Source: Labia minor
Taxonomy: Eukaryota; Arthropoda; Insecta; Dermaptera; Spongiphoridae
Direction: 5' to 3'
DNA: 64,000 bases
Assembly: GCA_963082975.1 (NCBI GenBank)
Contig: OY720348.1
Span: forward strand, 71,387,719 to 71,451,718
Numbering within the stretch: the first letter of the stretch is position 1; each line of letters opens with the position of its first letter. Shown here piece by piece: positions 1 to 11,127 of the stretch. The translations under genes were made by a program, and so were the position numbers. Below the pieces are notes generated by a model. That model did no database searches. It was not told the DNA's origin and saw only the letters and a program-made list of their open reading frames with translations.

Positions 1-650
1 AAGTTGACCTGTGGCCAGACGCAGAACCGGCCGACGGTTTGCAATAAATTAATTTCCAGCTACAGAAACAATTTCAAATAATTTTAATATATCTATTAAT
101 GTAATAAAAAACAGATATGGATAGAACATAAATATTTTTAATTTTATTTTATTTATAATATATATGTAAGACTAGGCTGTGACGTCATGAATGGCTGGAT
201 GACGTCATATAATTTTAAATTGAGAAAAAACTAATAAATATGATTTTTCTCGAGGATAAAACCAATAAAAAGTGCATGATTCGTGGTGATATATAAAAAA
301 ATCTCCTCATCTGAAATTTGGTGTGAAAATAACTCTTCCCTTCCTATCGTCGATCACTAATATTACCACTTCCGGTTTCCGGATTTGCACCAAAAGTTGA
401 TCAATTCATCCCACTGATGCATTAAGTAAATATACCAAATTTCATCAAAATCCGTTGAGACGTTCAGGCTGTACACATCTATACGGACGGACGGACGGAC
501 AGACGGACGGACGGACGGACAGACATCATGCTAAAAATACTTTTTTCTGTTAAGAAAATGCATGATTAGTGGAGATATGTAAAAATCTCCACATGTGAAA
601 TTTGGTGTGAAAACAATACCTCCCTTACTATCGTCGGTCGGTAAAAAAAT
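1..650 (+). repeat. Family 1 interspersed repeat, near full copy
   Basis: The window opens inside or at the head of a repeat beginning AAGTTGACCTGTGGCCAG. It continues through a block with paired GACGTCAT motifs, a GGAGAT...ATCTCC hairpin near 290, a GACG/GACA microsatellite at 483-525 and a second copy of the hairpin block at 555-620. Other copies lie at 11310-11720, 14310-14920 and 31850-32446 (minus), and pieces flank the zinc-finger cassettes. No coding capacity is visible. Class unknown; it behaves like a non-autonomous interspersed element. Confidence 0.8.
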
Positions 651-689
651 ACTAAAACTATAAAGTTATAAAAAAATCAAAAAAAGATA

Positions 690-935
690 CCACCTATTCT
701 GAAGGCCAACACGCTTGATGCCCATCCTCTTGGTCCTGGGTTCAATTCCCGGGCTTGACATGGGAAATTTTCTAAATGGGATCTCTGGAACGGAGTCCAT
801 CCTGACTCAGAAATCAAAATTGAGAAGGTACTTAATAAAAGAAAAGAAAATCATGATACTGATCATAGAACGCACCTTTTCACCATTTTGGCGGCAACGG
901 ACTTAATAGGCGTTGTTCTTTCGTAGGGTTATAAA
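690..935 (+). repeat. SINE-like repeat with tRNA B-box-like motif
   Basis: A stretch around 735-760 contains GGTTCAATTCC, a good match to a tRNA B box. Further on, 860-925 carries words (ATCATAGAACGC, ACTTAATAGGCG) shared with 3008-3055. A related B box (GGTTCAAGTCCC) occurs at 15022-15035, also just behind a family 1 copy. No convincing A box or cloverleaf was found, so it is read as a tRNA-related repeat rather than a tRNA gene. Confidence 0.4.
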
Positions 936-1560
936 AATCGATAAAGATTATATACGAGATCATATATTATACTAAAAAAATATTTTTTATTTAATAAATA
1001 ATAACTTTTATATATTAAATAATGATTAAACATATTTTTTAAGTCTTATAGTAGCAAAAACATGATTTTATTATTAAATTTTTTTATTATATTTAAAGCA
1101 CTTTAGATTTCAGATAAATTTTATAGATTTTGATTTATTTTAATTTAATTTAATAAAAATTCCCTTAATAATTATTTTAATTTAATTTATCATTATCTTA
1201 TATAATAAATCATTAAAATTATTAAAAAGAACAAAAAAAAAGAAAAACAAACAAAAATAAATAAATATATTCTATTACCAGTAAAATTTTTACTTTGAAT
1301 GATGTATTTGAGAAAAAAAGAAAGAGTGGGGGCCATTTTAGTGAAAGGAAATTTATTCTTAAAATCTATATAATTATTTTGAGTATGAATTGTTTACAAG
1401 ACAATATTTAATTAAGTTTATTGTATATTATTTTTGTTTTTATTTGTTTTTTTTTATAAGTAATATTATTAATTGCGATTTGGACCAATGCGCATCAGGC
1501 AAAACATTTGATAAGCTTATTTCTATTTTAACTACTTCTCTTTCTTGAATGGATTTTCAA
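936..1560. other. AT-rich spacer, nothing recognised
   Basis: Very AT-rich, low-complexity sequence with homopolymer runs. No supported gene or element was seen on either strand. Confidence 0.6.
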
Positions 1561-1639
1561 GTATGTTAGAACGAAACGTAGTCACGCTCAGGAACTGAGG
1601 CGCCATCTGTTGGCTGCTTCTTGTATTTCCCATCATTTA

Positions 1640-1755
1640 ATTGATTTCTCTAATTAAAAGAAACACTTGCAGTTGACTGGCTTTGAACTCGAATCACCTG
1701 GCCTGGTTAGAAATTGATCTCGATATCTTCTTACTCGGCCACCGGTAATCCTCCT
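1640..1755 (-). repeat. Possible tRNA-derived SINE fragment
   Basis: On the minus strand the segment reads GGCCGAGT (A-box-like, near 1740) and then TTCGAGTTC (B-box-like, near 1690), about the spacing of a class II tRNA. The two halves do not form a clean cloverleaf. A tRNA-derived relic is possible; it could also be chance. Confidence 0.25.
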
Positions 1756-1828
1756 TTGTAAAGGGATTATAATATAAAAATGTTTACATTTGTTTAAATT
1801 TCAATTTATTTGTTTTTGATTACACCTA

Positions 1829-2163
1829 CTCGGCATAAAGAATCGAATATAGGAGAAGAGGAGAAAGATGAGGTCAACCGAGACTGTATAACGAGGAATT
1901 GCACGACCTCTATGCCAGGTTTGGGTCATAAAAGGTTGCGAAAAACAGGACACGTGTCAAGAATGGGAGAAGAAAAACTGGCGAAAAATATACATATTGG
2001 TAGGGAGACCGTTTGGAAGAACAAAGACACGGTAGGTGGCCAATGTAGGAAGGGACGTGAAAGAGATGGGAGAGAGTAAGAGTTGGATGGATCTTGCTTC
2101 TGGTAGAGATACTTATAGAAATGTGGTTTCTGCGGCCATGAACTTTCGAATTCTGTAGAGCTA
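1829..2163 (+). pseudogene. Relic of a non-LTR retrotransposon C-terminal end
   Basis: Translated piecewise in more than one frame, the stretch gives NEELHDLY, then GHVSRMGEE, then GRPFGRTKT, then SWMDLASGRD and finally VVSAAMNFR. These words in this order are typical of the end of ORF2 in invertebrate non-LTR retrotransposons (after the reverse transcriptase domain). Frame changes and a stop in the middle show it is dead. The open frame 1810-2079 is a by-product of this relic, not a gene. Confidence 0.6.
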
Positions 2164-2460
2164 CAGTGATAAAGATATGAGCAATATGTGTATATATATT
2201 AAAAACTATATAGACTTACTTGATAATTAAAAGAAATCAGAAAGAGGATGATAAGTACATTTCATAATCATTTACCGTTTACTATTCATATTATGTATGT
2301 TAGCTATGTTAATCATCATCATCCAAAATCATCTCTGTGTTTCATTGCCAATATCCTGTAATTTTATCTACCAAATTACGGGATGTAAATATAAGCAGTG
2401 CAGCATTTGTTCAGTCACCGACGCAAGCGCAATAGAAATGGTACTTTGACATTTACTTTT

Positions 2461-2647
2461 GTTTAAGGTAGTGGTTTCCAACCTTTTTGGACCAAACGCC
2501 CACATCGTAAGGCCGGCTTCATAATTCGCCCCCCTATAAATTTGAACAGATAAAAATTCAAAATTATCTTACCTATTTTTTTAGAGTTGAAAAAGATTTC
2601 GCCCCCCAAAAATACTATCGCCCAGGTTGGGAATCACTAGTTTAAGG
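2461..2647. mobile_element. hAT-type MITE (171 bp) with 8-bp TSD
   Basis: The element at 2469-2639 starts TAGTGGTTTCCAACC and ends with GGTTGGGAATCACTA, an imperfect terminal inverted repeat of hAT type. It is bracketed by the 8-bp direct repeat GTTTAAGG at 2461-2468 and 2640-2647. It is non-coding. A diverged relative in the opposite orientation lies at 12413-12675. Confidence 0.85.
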
Positions 2648-2939
2648 TATGGGAAGCAGTTGCACCTTGTCAGAATGACAATTGTTAAATTCTAACACAT
2701 ATAGTGACGGAAAAAAGTAAACGCCAGGGTGGCGCTGTTGTCGGATAATCAGCCAGTTGAGAAGGCGCATTTTTATTGTCTGACAACAGCGAATTTCTAA
2801 TTGACGGAATATTATGTGAGTTAAATTGCAAGATCATGTATGTTTGTATGTCTATCTCTGTGTTAGATTAGAGTAAAAAATATAAATTCAATAAAAAAAT
2901 ATATTTTTATATTTTTATATTGTATTAAACCATTTTTAA

Positions 2940-3090
2940 GAGGCTACTTTTGGAGAAAACAAGCCTTGTTTCAAGTCCCAAGACTGGTTGAGAAGACCCG
3001 TTCTACGGATCATAGAACGCCTTTACCCCGCTGAACGGGAAAATGACTTAATAGGCGCTCTCCTTTTATAAGTTGTAGTTATAAATTATT
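2940..3090 (+). repeat. Second copy of the SINE-like repeat
   Basis: It shares TTTCAAGTCCC plus the ATCATAGAACGC and ACTTAATAGGCG words with the repeat at 690-935, in the same order. Non-coding. Confidence 0.4.
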
Positions 3091-3299
3091 ATTATTATTT
3101 TTATTGATATTATTATGAAATATGTATTATAATATTTTTTATATTAAACGAGTTTTTTATATTTCATGTAAACTTCTTTTATATTAAAAATTTATATAAA
3201 ATATTTATTCTAAGCAGATCTCATTTCCAATCATAGAATGTCACAAATATATTGAAATAATAATATAAAAATATATTAGACAAGACAATCCCCAGAGTC

Positions 3300-3815
3300 T
3301 CCCCCCCCCCCCCACTCTCTAAATCTCAACAGCCTTATTTGTTTATGATATTGAATTTTTTTTCTGTAAAAAAACATTGTTTTCTTTATTGTTGTATTCT
3401 TAATTTGATATGCATTAGTTATATTATTAAAAATAATATTTTTATAGTATATAATTTAAATTTGAATGTATATCGTCTTAAATTTTATTTTATTAAAATT
3501 TGTAGTTTTCTTGACAATTACGCATTATAGTTTCTTCAAAAATAATAGAATAATTTATAACTTTAAAGTCATATCAAAATACAAATTGATATATATATAT
3601 ATATATATATATAATCTTATTATGCTAGTTAAAATTATATGTAAATGGGTTCTCAGAAACCGCTCTAACGATTTTTTTGAAATTCACACCATATATAGTA
3701 TTTATAAGGAAAAATGGATCTGTTTTGGTTTCATCCTCAGGAAACATCAGCTTGACTAGGTTTAGCTTAATTTAAATGACAAATGACGCCACCCAGCCCT
3801 TCATGACTTCACATC
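3300..3815. repeat. Low-complexity DNA and degraded family 1 end (minus)
   Basis: A 15-base C run sits near 3301-3314 and a TA microsatellite at about 3590-3612. From about 3660 the sequence follows the reverse complement of family 1 (the CACACC, TTTCATCCTCAGGAAA and CCCTTCATGAC words in order). The open frames here are chance frames in AT-rich DNA. Confidence 0.5.
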
Positions 3816-4769
3816 CAGTGCCTCTTATATTTTATATTGTAAATAAAAAAAATTATATTAAAAATATTTATGTTATATTTATATCCGTATCTGTTTTTTT
3901 ATTGCATTAATAGATACATTTAAATTATTTGAAAATATTTCAAAACTTTTAGAAGATTTATCTTTATTTAAAGAGGGAAATTAAATGACGTCATCAATTT
4001 CGTCTGACAGCGCTTCCATCCATGTATTTGTTTGGAAGTTTATATGTAAAAGGTTTTCATCCATTTTGTTTCAATCAGTATATTTCATAAAACATTCATT
4101 TGTTTTCGTGTTCTTACTTAAAATATATTTTAATTTAATCAGTAAATTAATTATATATTATTATTGCAATATTGCATATGTTATATCTATATATCTATCT
4201 ACTCGAAATTTCAACAACCACATTTCTCCAAGTGTCCCTTCCTACAATTTCCACTCCTATTAAAATCTTGCTGGAAATCCAATTATGAGATAAAAATTAA
4301 AATTATTTATTCATATCATCAATCTTAAAAATTAAAAGAGGTGTGAATGTTTTCAGTGTATTAAATAAGTTAAAAAGGTCAATATTGGAAAAATAGAAAT
4401 ATAAATATTATTAACATTCTTTGAATTGTATTCTTTGCTATGCTGAATAACAAAAGGTAGATATTATATTTTAAAAAATTCATTGCTGAGTGGGATATGC
4501 AAGAATATTGTGATGAAATTTCATCGAAATCGGTTCTGCCAATTTTGAGTCTATAACGTCAAAATTTCCAAGAAGGCAGACAGACATGAAAAATTCTAAA
4601 GTCACTCTTGGATTCTAGAGGTCATGAAACGAGAAGATATGCAAAAAATTTTAAATTAAATTAAATTAAATGTGTAGACAAAAACGTTTTTTTATATACA
4701 TATAAATAAATCAAATTTACGAAAATATATATATTGTATATCAACAGGCATACTTTTCTGTCGTTCAGT

Positions 4770-5030
4770 GCATTAATACATACCTTTAAGGAGGATGTTT
4801 TATTAGTCATTTATGTTCTTTTAAATTATTTGAACGGTGGCTCGGTGATCCAGGTATATATATAATATAGGATCAATATTTTATTTTATCATGTAAATTT
4901 TATTATATTTTTCATCTTGAAATGAAAATCAAGTAATTTTAATTAATTTGTATATTTTAGGAAAATAATAAGGAATCATTTTGTTTAATTGTCGAGCGGA
5001 GGCTCGGTGTCCTGGTATTATATACAATTT
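4770..5030. repeat. Repeated CGGTGATCC module flanking the cassettes
   Basis: Two modules here share the order: GTGCATTAATAC-like word, TTATGTTCTTTTAAATTATT, then GGCTCGGTGATCCAGG or GGCTCGGTGTCCTGG. The same module recurs at 7680-7860 and 7960-8130, and inverted at 18660-18996 and 23100-23400. It marks the boundaries of the zinc-finger cassettes. No function is evident from the sequence. Confidence 0.6.
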
Positions 5031-5394
5031 AGCGAGCATAATAAGATTCGATAAGCAATGACGTGTAAGAATTAAAATAAGGATTTTTATAGTTTCTTTT
5101 TTATTTACAATTATAGATTAGTAAATTGAAAGAATCATAGACATATTTTAGATTTGTATAAATAAATAATAAATAAATAAACATAAGGATAATAAAATGA
5201 TAGGAATCTTAAATGTAACAGATAATAAGTAAGAATGTATTTATTAATAGAGCAAATAAAATAATAGTAGTATAGAAGCTATATTGAAAGAAAATCTTGT
5301 TTTCATTATTAAGGCTATTTTTCAAACATTATGTATTAATAAATGTTGATCTAAATTCGATTTCCGTTTAAATTTCTTTTCACAATAATTACAT

Positions 5395-7228
5395 TCAAGG
5401 TTTTTCTCCTGTATGAATTAATAAATGTGATTTTAAATGTGTTTTCAGTTTAAATTTCTTTTTACAATCATTAAATTCAAATGGTTTTTCTCCTGAATGA
5501 ATTAATAAATGTCTTGCTAAATCAGATTTTCGAATAAATTTCTTTTTACAATAATTACATTCAAATGGTTTTTCTCCTGAATGAATTAATAAATGTTGAT
5601 TTAAATGAGATTTCAGAATAAATTTCTTTTTACAATCATTACATTCAAAAGGTTTTTCTTCTGAATGAAATAATAAATGTTGATTTAGTTGAGATTTCCG
5701 TTTAAATTTCTTTTTACAATCATTACATTCAAATGGTTTTTCTCCTGAATGAATTAATAAATGTCTTGTTAAATCAGATTTTTGAATAAATTTCTTTTTA
5801 CAATCTTTACATTCAAAAGGTTTTTCTCCTGAATGAATTAATAAATGTTTAACTAAATACGATTTCCGTTTAAATTTATTTTTACAATAATCACATTCAT
5901 AAGGTTTTTCTCCTGTATGTATTAATAAATGTTTAACTAAATACGATTTCCGTTTAAATTTCTTTTTACAATCATTACATTCAAAAGGATTTTCTCCTGT
6001 ATGAATTAATAAATGTCTTGCTAAATCAGATTTTCGAATAAATTTCTTTTTACAATCTTTACATTCAAAAGGTTTTTCTCGTGTATGAATTAATAAATGT
6101 CTATTTAAAGGTGATTTCAGCTTAAATTTCTTTTTACAATAATTACATTCAAAAGGTTTTTCTCCTGAATGAATTAATAAATGTTGATTTAAATTCGATT
6201 TCAGATTAAATTTCTTTTTACAATCATTACATTCAAAAGGTTTTTCTCCTGAATGAATTAATAAATGTTTATCTAAATTCGATTTCCGATTAAATTTCTT
6301 TTTACAATCATTACATTCAAAAGCTTTTTCTCCTGAATGAATTAATAAATGTTGATTTAAATGAGATTTCTGAAAAAATTTCTTTTTACAATCATTACAT
6401 TCAAAAGGTTTTTCTCCTGAATGAATTAATAAATGTCTTGCTAAATCAGATTTCCAAATAAATTTCTTTTTACAATCATTACATTCAAATGGTTTTTCTC
6501 CTGAATGAATTAATAAATGTTGATTTAAATGAGATTTCAGAATAAATTTCTTTTTACAATCATTACATTCAAAAGGTTTTTCTCCTGAATGAAATAATAA
6601 ATGTTGATTTAGTTGAGATTTCCAAATAAATTTCTTTTTACAATAATTACATTCAAATGGTTTTTCTCCTGTATGAATTAATAAATGTTGATTTAAATGA
6701 GATTTCAGAATAAATTTCTTTTTACAATAATTACATTCAAATGGTTTTTCTCTTGTATGAATTAATAAATGTTTAGCTAAATAAGTATTCGAATTAAATT
6801 TCTTCTTGCAATAATTACATTGTAAACGATTGTCTTCTGTATGGATTGAATGAGTTTCTTCTTCAAATTTTTCGTCTGTATATTTCTTTGTATTCTTTTC
6901 GATTTTTAACTCACTTTTGAAAATAGAAAATATTTTTTGATGAAAACATTTTTTTAAATGTTTCGATAAAAATCCCTCACTTATAAAATTCGTATGGCAA
7001 TATACACAAGGATATAGAGGACCTAAAAAAGAATTGTTTCGTTATTTTAAATCATTATATTTTTATATATCTATTTAATAATTCAATTTTCGGAATAATA
7101 TCATTACAAATAATATTAAAAAAAATAATTTTAGTGACAATTAACATTAATTTAGATGAAAAAAACAGAAATAAAAACTAACCTATATAAATTGGATATT
7201 TTGTGTCTTCTTGGGAATCAAGATCCAT
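5395..7228 (-). CDS. Poly-C2H2 zinc-finger protein, copy A (3'-end frameshift)
   Basis: Exon 1 is 7183-7228 (ATG at 7228; reads MDLDSQEDTKYPIYI and one base). Exon 2 starts at 7022 after a TTTTTTAG acceptor and runs to a TGA at 5395-5397, 542 whole codons. It has an N-terminal atypical finger (CVYC...), a linker rich in Lys and Glu, and then about 17 C-x2-C-x12-H-x3-H fingers of exactly 28 codons each. Relative to copy C, 2 bases are missing in the GEKPFE linker of the last finger, which creates the TGA. The finger before it has lost its first Cys (TGT to TTT). Without the deletion the shared TGA at 5322-5324 would be used. There is no Met codon after exon 1, so ATG-based gene finding misses it. 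Likely nuclear DNA binding by family. Whether it is expressed is unknown. Confidence 0.75.
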
Positions 7229-7378
7229 TTTTATTGATCAATTATAAAATTTATTCTTGGTAATAAGTAATATGTAATATCAACCAGATGGTCTGTGATA
7301 GAAACGTTTTAAATTTGGATTTGGATTTACAATTAAAATAACAACCAAATATTTGTCTTTAAGATAGCAAGCAGATGG

Positions 7379-7702
7379 GTGACACGCAAATTTGACTTCC
7401 GGAAACCTTATCTGTTTTTACTTTTATTATTGTTAGATGGCGCTGCTGTTACCAAATTACATTTTACGTTTTTACCGACCGACGATAGGAAGGCAAATTT
7501 CTCATGTGGAGATTTTTACATATCTCCACGAATGTTAATAGAAAAAAGTATTTTTAGCATCATGTCTGTCCGTCTGCCTGTCCGTACTTCCGTTGTTTGT
7601 CCGTTCAGACGTGTAAAGCTTGAAATAAAATTACGAAGTATACATTATTTTATATCCACAGGCTATACTTTTGACTTTCAGTGCATTAATAGGTACGGTT
7701 AA
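7379..7702 (+). repeat. Family 1-derived segment in cassette 5' flank
   Basis: It contains the family 1 words CGACCGACGATAGGAAGG, the GGAGAT...ATCTCC hairpin and a run of GTCTGTCCGTCTG, matching the reverse complement of 20354-20677 almost base for base. The long frame here also exists in the other arm but is just repeat DNA in a shared frame. Confidence 0.65.
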
Positions 7703-7703
7703 G

Positions 7704-7716
7704 GGCTGTATCTTTT
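7704..7716 (-). other. Empty target site matching the Penelope-like insertion
   Basis: The reverse complement reads AAAAGATACAGCC and continues directly into CTTAACCGTACC. In the other arm this same point is interrupted by the 18997-20339 element, with AAAAGATACAGCC before it and AAAAGATAGAGCC after it. This copy is the unoccupied state of that site. Confidence 0.8.
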
Positions 7717-7959
7717 ATTACTATTTTTTTTAAATATATGTTCTTTTAAATTTAATTTATTTGAGCTGCGGCTCGGTGATCCAGGTATTAATATTAACAG
7801 TCAAACCCGATAATAAGGAAAATTTTCTTTTCATGTCCGAACGGCGGCTTGGTGAACCACGTATCATCTATGGAAAGAATAATAGCTGAAGAGCATAGAT
7901 GCAATGTTAGTTTTATCTCTAAATAAATAAATTTTTAAGGTCATTCTTTCTTTCTTCCG

Positions 7960-8140
7960 GTGTATTAATACGTCCATTTAAAGTGTGTATGTTTTATGAC
8001 CAATTTTTATTAATTTATGTTCTTTTAAATTATTTGAATGGCGAATCAGGTATTAATATTATCAGCCAAACCCGATAATTATGAATCATTTTTTTTATTG
8101 ATCGATGAACCAGGTACTATATATATATATACACTAATAA
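7960..8140. repeat. Further CGGTGATCC-type module, diverged
   Basis: It carries the order CTTCCGGTGTATTAATACG, TTATGTTCTTTTAAATTATT, GCGAATCAGGTATTAATATT and AACCCGATAAT, as in 7680-7860. It adds a second unit next to the left arm. Confidence 0.5.
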
Positions 8141-9360
8141 TTCTTTTATTACCTTTTAAGAAACTATAGAGTTTAGATGTCAAACATTTTTATAAAATTA
8201 TTTTTTAATTTAATCTTTTTGATATCATCAAAAATGCATTTATTTTCGGCGTATTTTCACGATTTAGTGCGAGATTTGTTTCTCGACATTTCGCCGCCCA
8301 TCCTGGAGTCTTTTACAAGGGACTTTTTTAACCAAGCTCTGGCCAAGAGTCGATTTAGGGGGTTTAATGAGAAGGAGTAATCTTTGACTCAGCAAAACTA
8401 AGACAACTTTGGTTCGGTCGACAGTCCGAATATATATCTTCTTCCTAGTACTTGTCCCTTGTGGATTTTGCTACTTTGGACAACATCCAGAGGTCCTATC
8501 CACCTGTGTTGCAAACTCGAAAAAAACCTTCAGCCGACTTATCGCTAGAATCTGTCGCCGGAGTGGAGGGGGGTATGTTAAGGATTGTTTTAATATTGAG
8601 TTGAAAGGATTTTGGATTTGATTAGGGTTTGTGACACGACTTCCTCGATTGGAGGTGAGCAAAAGTCGTGGCTCGCGTGAGCAGGGTTGCTTCCCTGAAG
8701 TGGACCTAGCTCTATCCGGATCATAGAGAGGGTCCACCCGCTACTCATCGAGCTGAGAAATAATCTTTCTTAAATAAATTTTATTGAAAATTTCGTTCTT
8801 GTTAATCTTAAACGCTGGCCTACTGATTTTCTAGTTGGATGAGCTTTCAGTTAAACTATTCTACTCCTCAGTCCAAATATATTATTATTATTATTATATA
8901 CCACAATATTTTATTTTTTAAAAGTTCCTTGTAATGAAGTTGTGAGGTAGTGTCACACACAAAATAATGAAAAATCATTTTTTTAGTTTTGTTTTTCAAA
9001 AATAAAGCAGAACAATTTATAATGTATTTTAATCATATAAATATAATATAATATATATATATAATATAATAAGTATATATATAATTATTTTATTATTTTT
9101 TAAGGAACTATATAAAGTGTAAATTAATATATAAAATATTTATATTTATATTTATAAAATATTTATAAAAAAGTTGCTTACACTATCTTTTATATTTCAT
9201 TTCTAAATAGGTATATTATTTTTCATTTTGAATAGGAATTTATATTTCAATTTTTTTTTTATTGTAATATATTCAATCATTGGAACATGTCAAACCGTAT
9301 TTATATCACCTTAAAATAGAAACCTTTTTCCAAATATAACTTTTTTTTAAAAAAGGCATA
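8141..9360. repeat. Repeat-derived stretch with diverged R3 unit
   Basis: The segment 8640-8760 (GGCTCGCGTGAGCAGGG, CCACCCGCTACTCATCGAG) looks like a diverged form of the roughly 150-bp repeat found at 9556-9715 and 11128-11282. The rest is AT-rich with TA and ATT microsatellites near 8880 and 9045. No supported gene. Confidence 0.4.
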
Positions 9361-9364
9361 TCGG

Positions 9365-9715
9365 CAGTGGTGTATTGGATGGGCAACGCGGGAGAACGAC
9401 GTTCCCATACCTTTTTTCAGAACCGGAACGCGTTCCAGTACTTTTTCATGTCCCGACAACTCCCACTTAAATCTATTGTTAGAATTTCTTTTTTTGTGTT
9501 CGTTAATATTTTGTATAGTAAGAAGAAGAAAAAATAAGTTGACCTGTGGCCAGGTCTCAGAACCGACCGACGTCCAAGAGTAAAGGACATGATTCTTCCA
9601 TGGGAGAGGGAAGGCAGAAGAAATCATGAGCTCTCGTGAGGGCAGGGACGCCAATCCCTGAAATAGAATTCTTTTCTACTGAGTTTATAGAAAATAATCT
9701 ACTCGCTGCCCGGGA
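9365..9715 (+). repeat. Truncated GGAACG MITE joined to family 1 head and R3 unit
   Basis: 9365-9530 begins CAGTGGTGTATTGG and contains GAACCGGAACGCGTTCC, as in the copies at 12780-13022 and 50118-50383. It breaks off at the family 1 head AAGTTGACCTGTGGCCAG at 9537, which breaks off after about 30 bases into the R3 repeat (TAAAGGACATGATTC...GCCCGGGATA). This is a mosaic of three families within 350 bp. Confidence 0.6.
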
Positions 9716-10300
9716 TATTAATTTTAAATTTATTAAAAATTAATTTTACATTTCATGAAACTTATTCAATTTTTTTTATTTCTTCATAAATAAAAACAAT
9801 AAATGATTTCTTACCTTTTCAAGTAATAATTATCTTATTTTAAGTTATTTATTTTTGAATATAAAATTTGAAAATAAAATAGAAAGGCAGGAGAAAAAAA
9901 AGGAATGAATAGGATGAAAAAGTTGGTTAAATCGATTTATTAACATAATTCGTATTAATTTATTATTATTCGTCGTATAATACGTAGTATAATTAATTTC
10001 ATTTAACGAAGTCGAAATTATAATATTTTATTTTGAAAATAAAGTCAAAGACAGTTGAATCTCATCCATTGGGGGTAAGCAAGAGATTGCTATGCTATCC
10101 CCTTCAAGGTCACCGAGAAGCAAAGCATTGGGGGTGCCCGCCAATCGACATGGCGACAAAATTTATCAATCGTATATAATTAATATATCAGTAAAATGTT
10201 ATAAATCTATCATATATAAAATTCAATTTTAATTTGTATCTTTTATAAAATTTATTAAACTTCATTTAAATTAATAGGAATAAATAAATTTACAATTAAT
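9716..10300. other. AT-rich spacer, nothing firmly recognised
   Basis: Mostly AT-rich. A short GC-richer patch at 10060-10160 (ATTGGGGGTAAGCAAGAG, then ATTGGGGGTGCCCGCC) may be another repeat piece. No gene is supported. Confidence 0.4.
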
Positions 10301-10302
10301 TC

Positions 10303-10475
10303 ATGTATGGGAGGGATGATTTCGGTGGTGAGGCCGGTCAACGTCTTCCACTCGAAAGGGAATGGGAACTGAATCCACTCGAAGCACATCGGCAGGCAGG
10401 CTGGCAGGCCAGGAGGGAGGGTGGGTGGGGGGTGAGAGGAGGTGGCGGAAGGGTAAACATGGCGGCAAATCTTTT
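10303..10475 (+). promoter_or_regulatory. GC-rich, G-run island with YY1-like site
   Basis: An isolated GC-rich island in very AT-rich surroundings. From 10390 it has many short G runs (GGCAGGCAGGCTGGCAGG, then GGGAGGGTGGGTGGGGGG), then AAACATGGCGGCAAA at about 10455-10469. The core AAnATGGCGGC is the textbook YY1/Pho-type motif often found near start sites. G-quadruplex formation is possible on the plus strand. No splice-consistent gene was traced from it, so a promoter role is only a suggestion. Confidence 0.3.
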
Positions 10476-11127
10476 CAATCTGTCAAAATTCAATAATTAA
10501 TATTTAATTTACGAAGCACAGTAAAATTATATAATACTAGTGAAAATTAATCTACGTTTCATAATGAATCGATTCGTATTGGTTTTACCTGTTGTTATGA
10601 GGCAAGATTTTTGTTGAACTGTAAAAATAAACTGATATTAAAATTAATTAAAAATTTCCATTTAATGATACGAAAAATCAATTTTATTTATATGGCTAAT
10701 ATTATGATCAATGGATTGGTCTTGGTCACCATTTACAAGATTTAGTCAAAAATTTTAATAAAATTAAAAACATGGATTTGCTTGGTTTTTCTAATTCTCC
10801 AAAGCGTGCTATAATTATGAGTTCCAAATTTTCTACTAATGTGAAGCGTTGGAAAAGTGGGTCCTCTCAGAGGCACTCATAACAAATGTCTCACTGGTAA
10901 TTTACCGGGTTTTGCTTGTCGAAGAATTGACGTAAGGGGGATATATTCGAAGGGGGGTTAATTCAAATCTATATAGGAAACTCTAAGAGTCTCCTATAAG
11001 AGACAAGATTTCATTTTTTTTTCTTTTTAATGAATCTATGCTAGGTATTCTCCTTCATCCAAATAAATTTGATTTTTTGAATGATCAGGGGAGGGGGGGA
11101 GAATAAGCGTAAGGGAATGGATAGAAA

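Larger units (their letters stand above)
3815..7860 (-). repeat. Left arm of the large inverted repeat (cassette A)
   Basis: This segment is the reverse complement of 20340-24340, extended at its inner end by a match to 18820-18996. Matching landmarks are: 3985-4263 against 23899-24177 (identical 92-codon chance frame), the 3' flank 4700-5320 against 22825-23420, the zinc-finger array, and 7379-7702 against 20354-20677. About 12.5 kb of other repeats separates the arms. The outer end is family 1 sequence in both arms, in opposite orientation. Confidence 0.85.

Noticed and set aside
700..770. tRNA gene
   Set aside because: A B box is present, but there is no matching A box, anticodon arm or acceptor stem.
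3339..4263. Three overlapping frames of 63-97 codons
   Set aside because: AT-rich, biased to Phe/Ile/Tyr/Asn. The last is present in both arms only because the DNA is duplicated. No motif.
5322..7022. CRISPR-like array (regular 84-bp repeats)
   Set aside because: The repeats are in-frame zinc-finger codons in a eukaryotic genome, with no spacer/repeat structure.
7379..7702. 107-codon frame, also present at 20354-20677
   Set aside because: It lies in family 1-derived repeat DNA with a GTCC microsatellite. It is shared by duplication, not by coding constraint that I can see.
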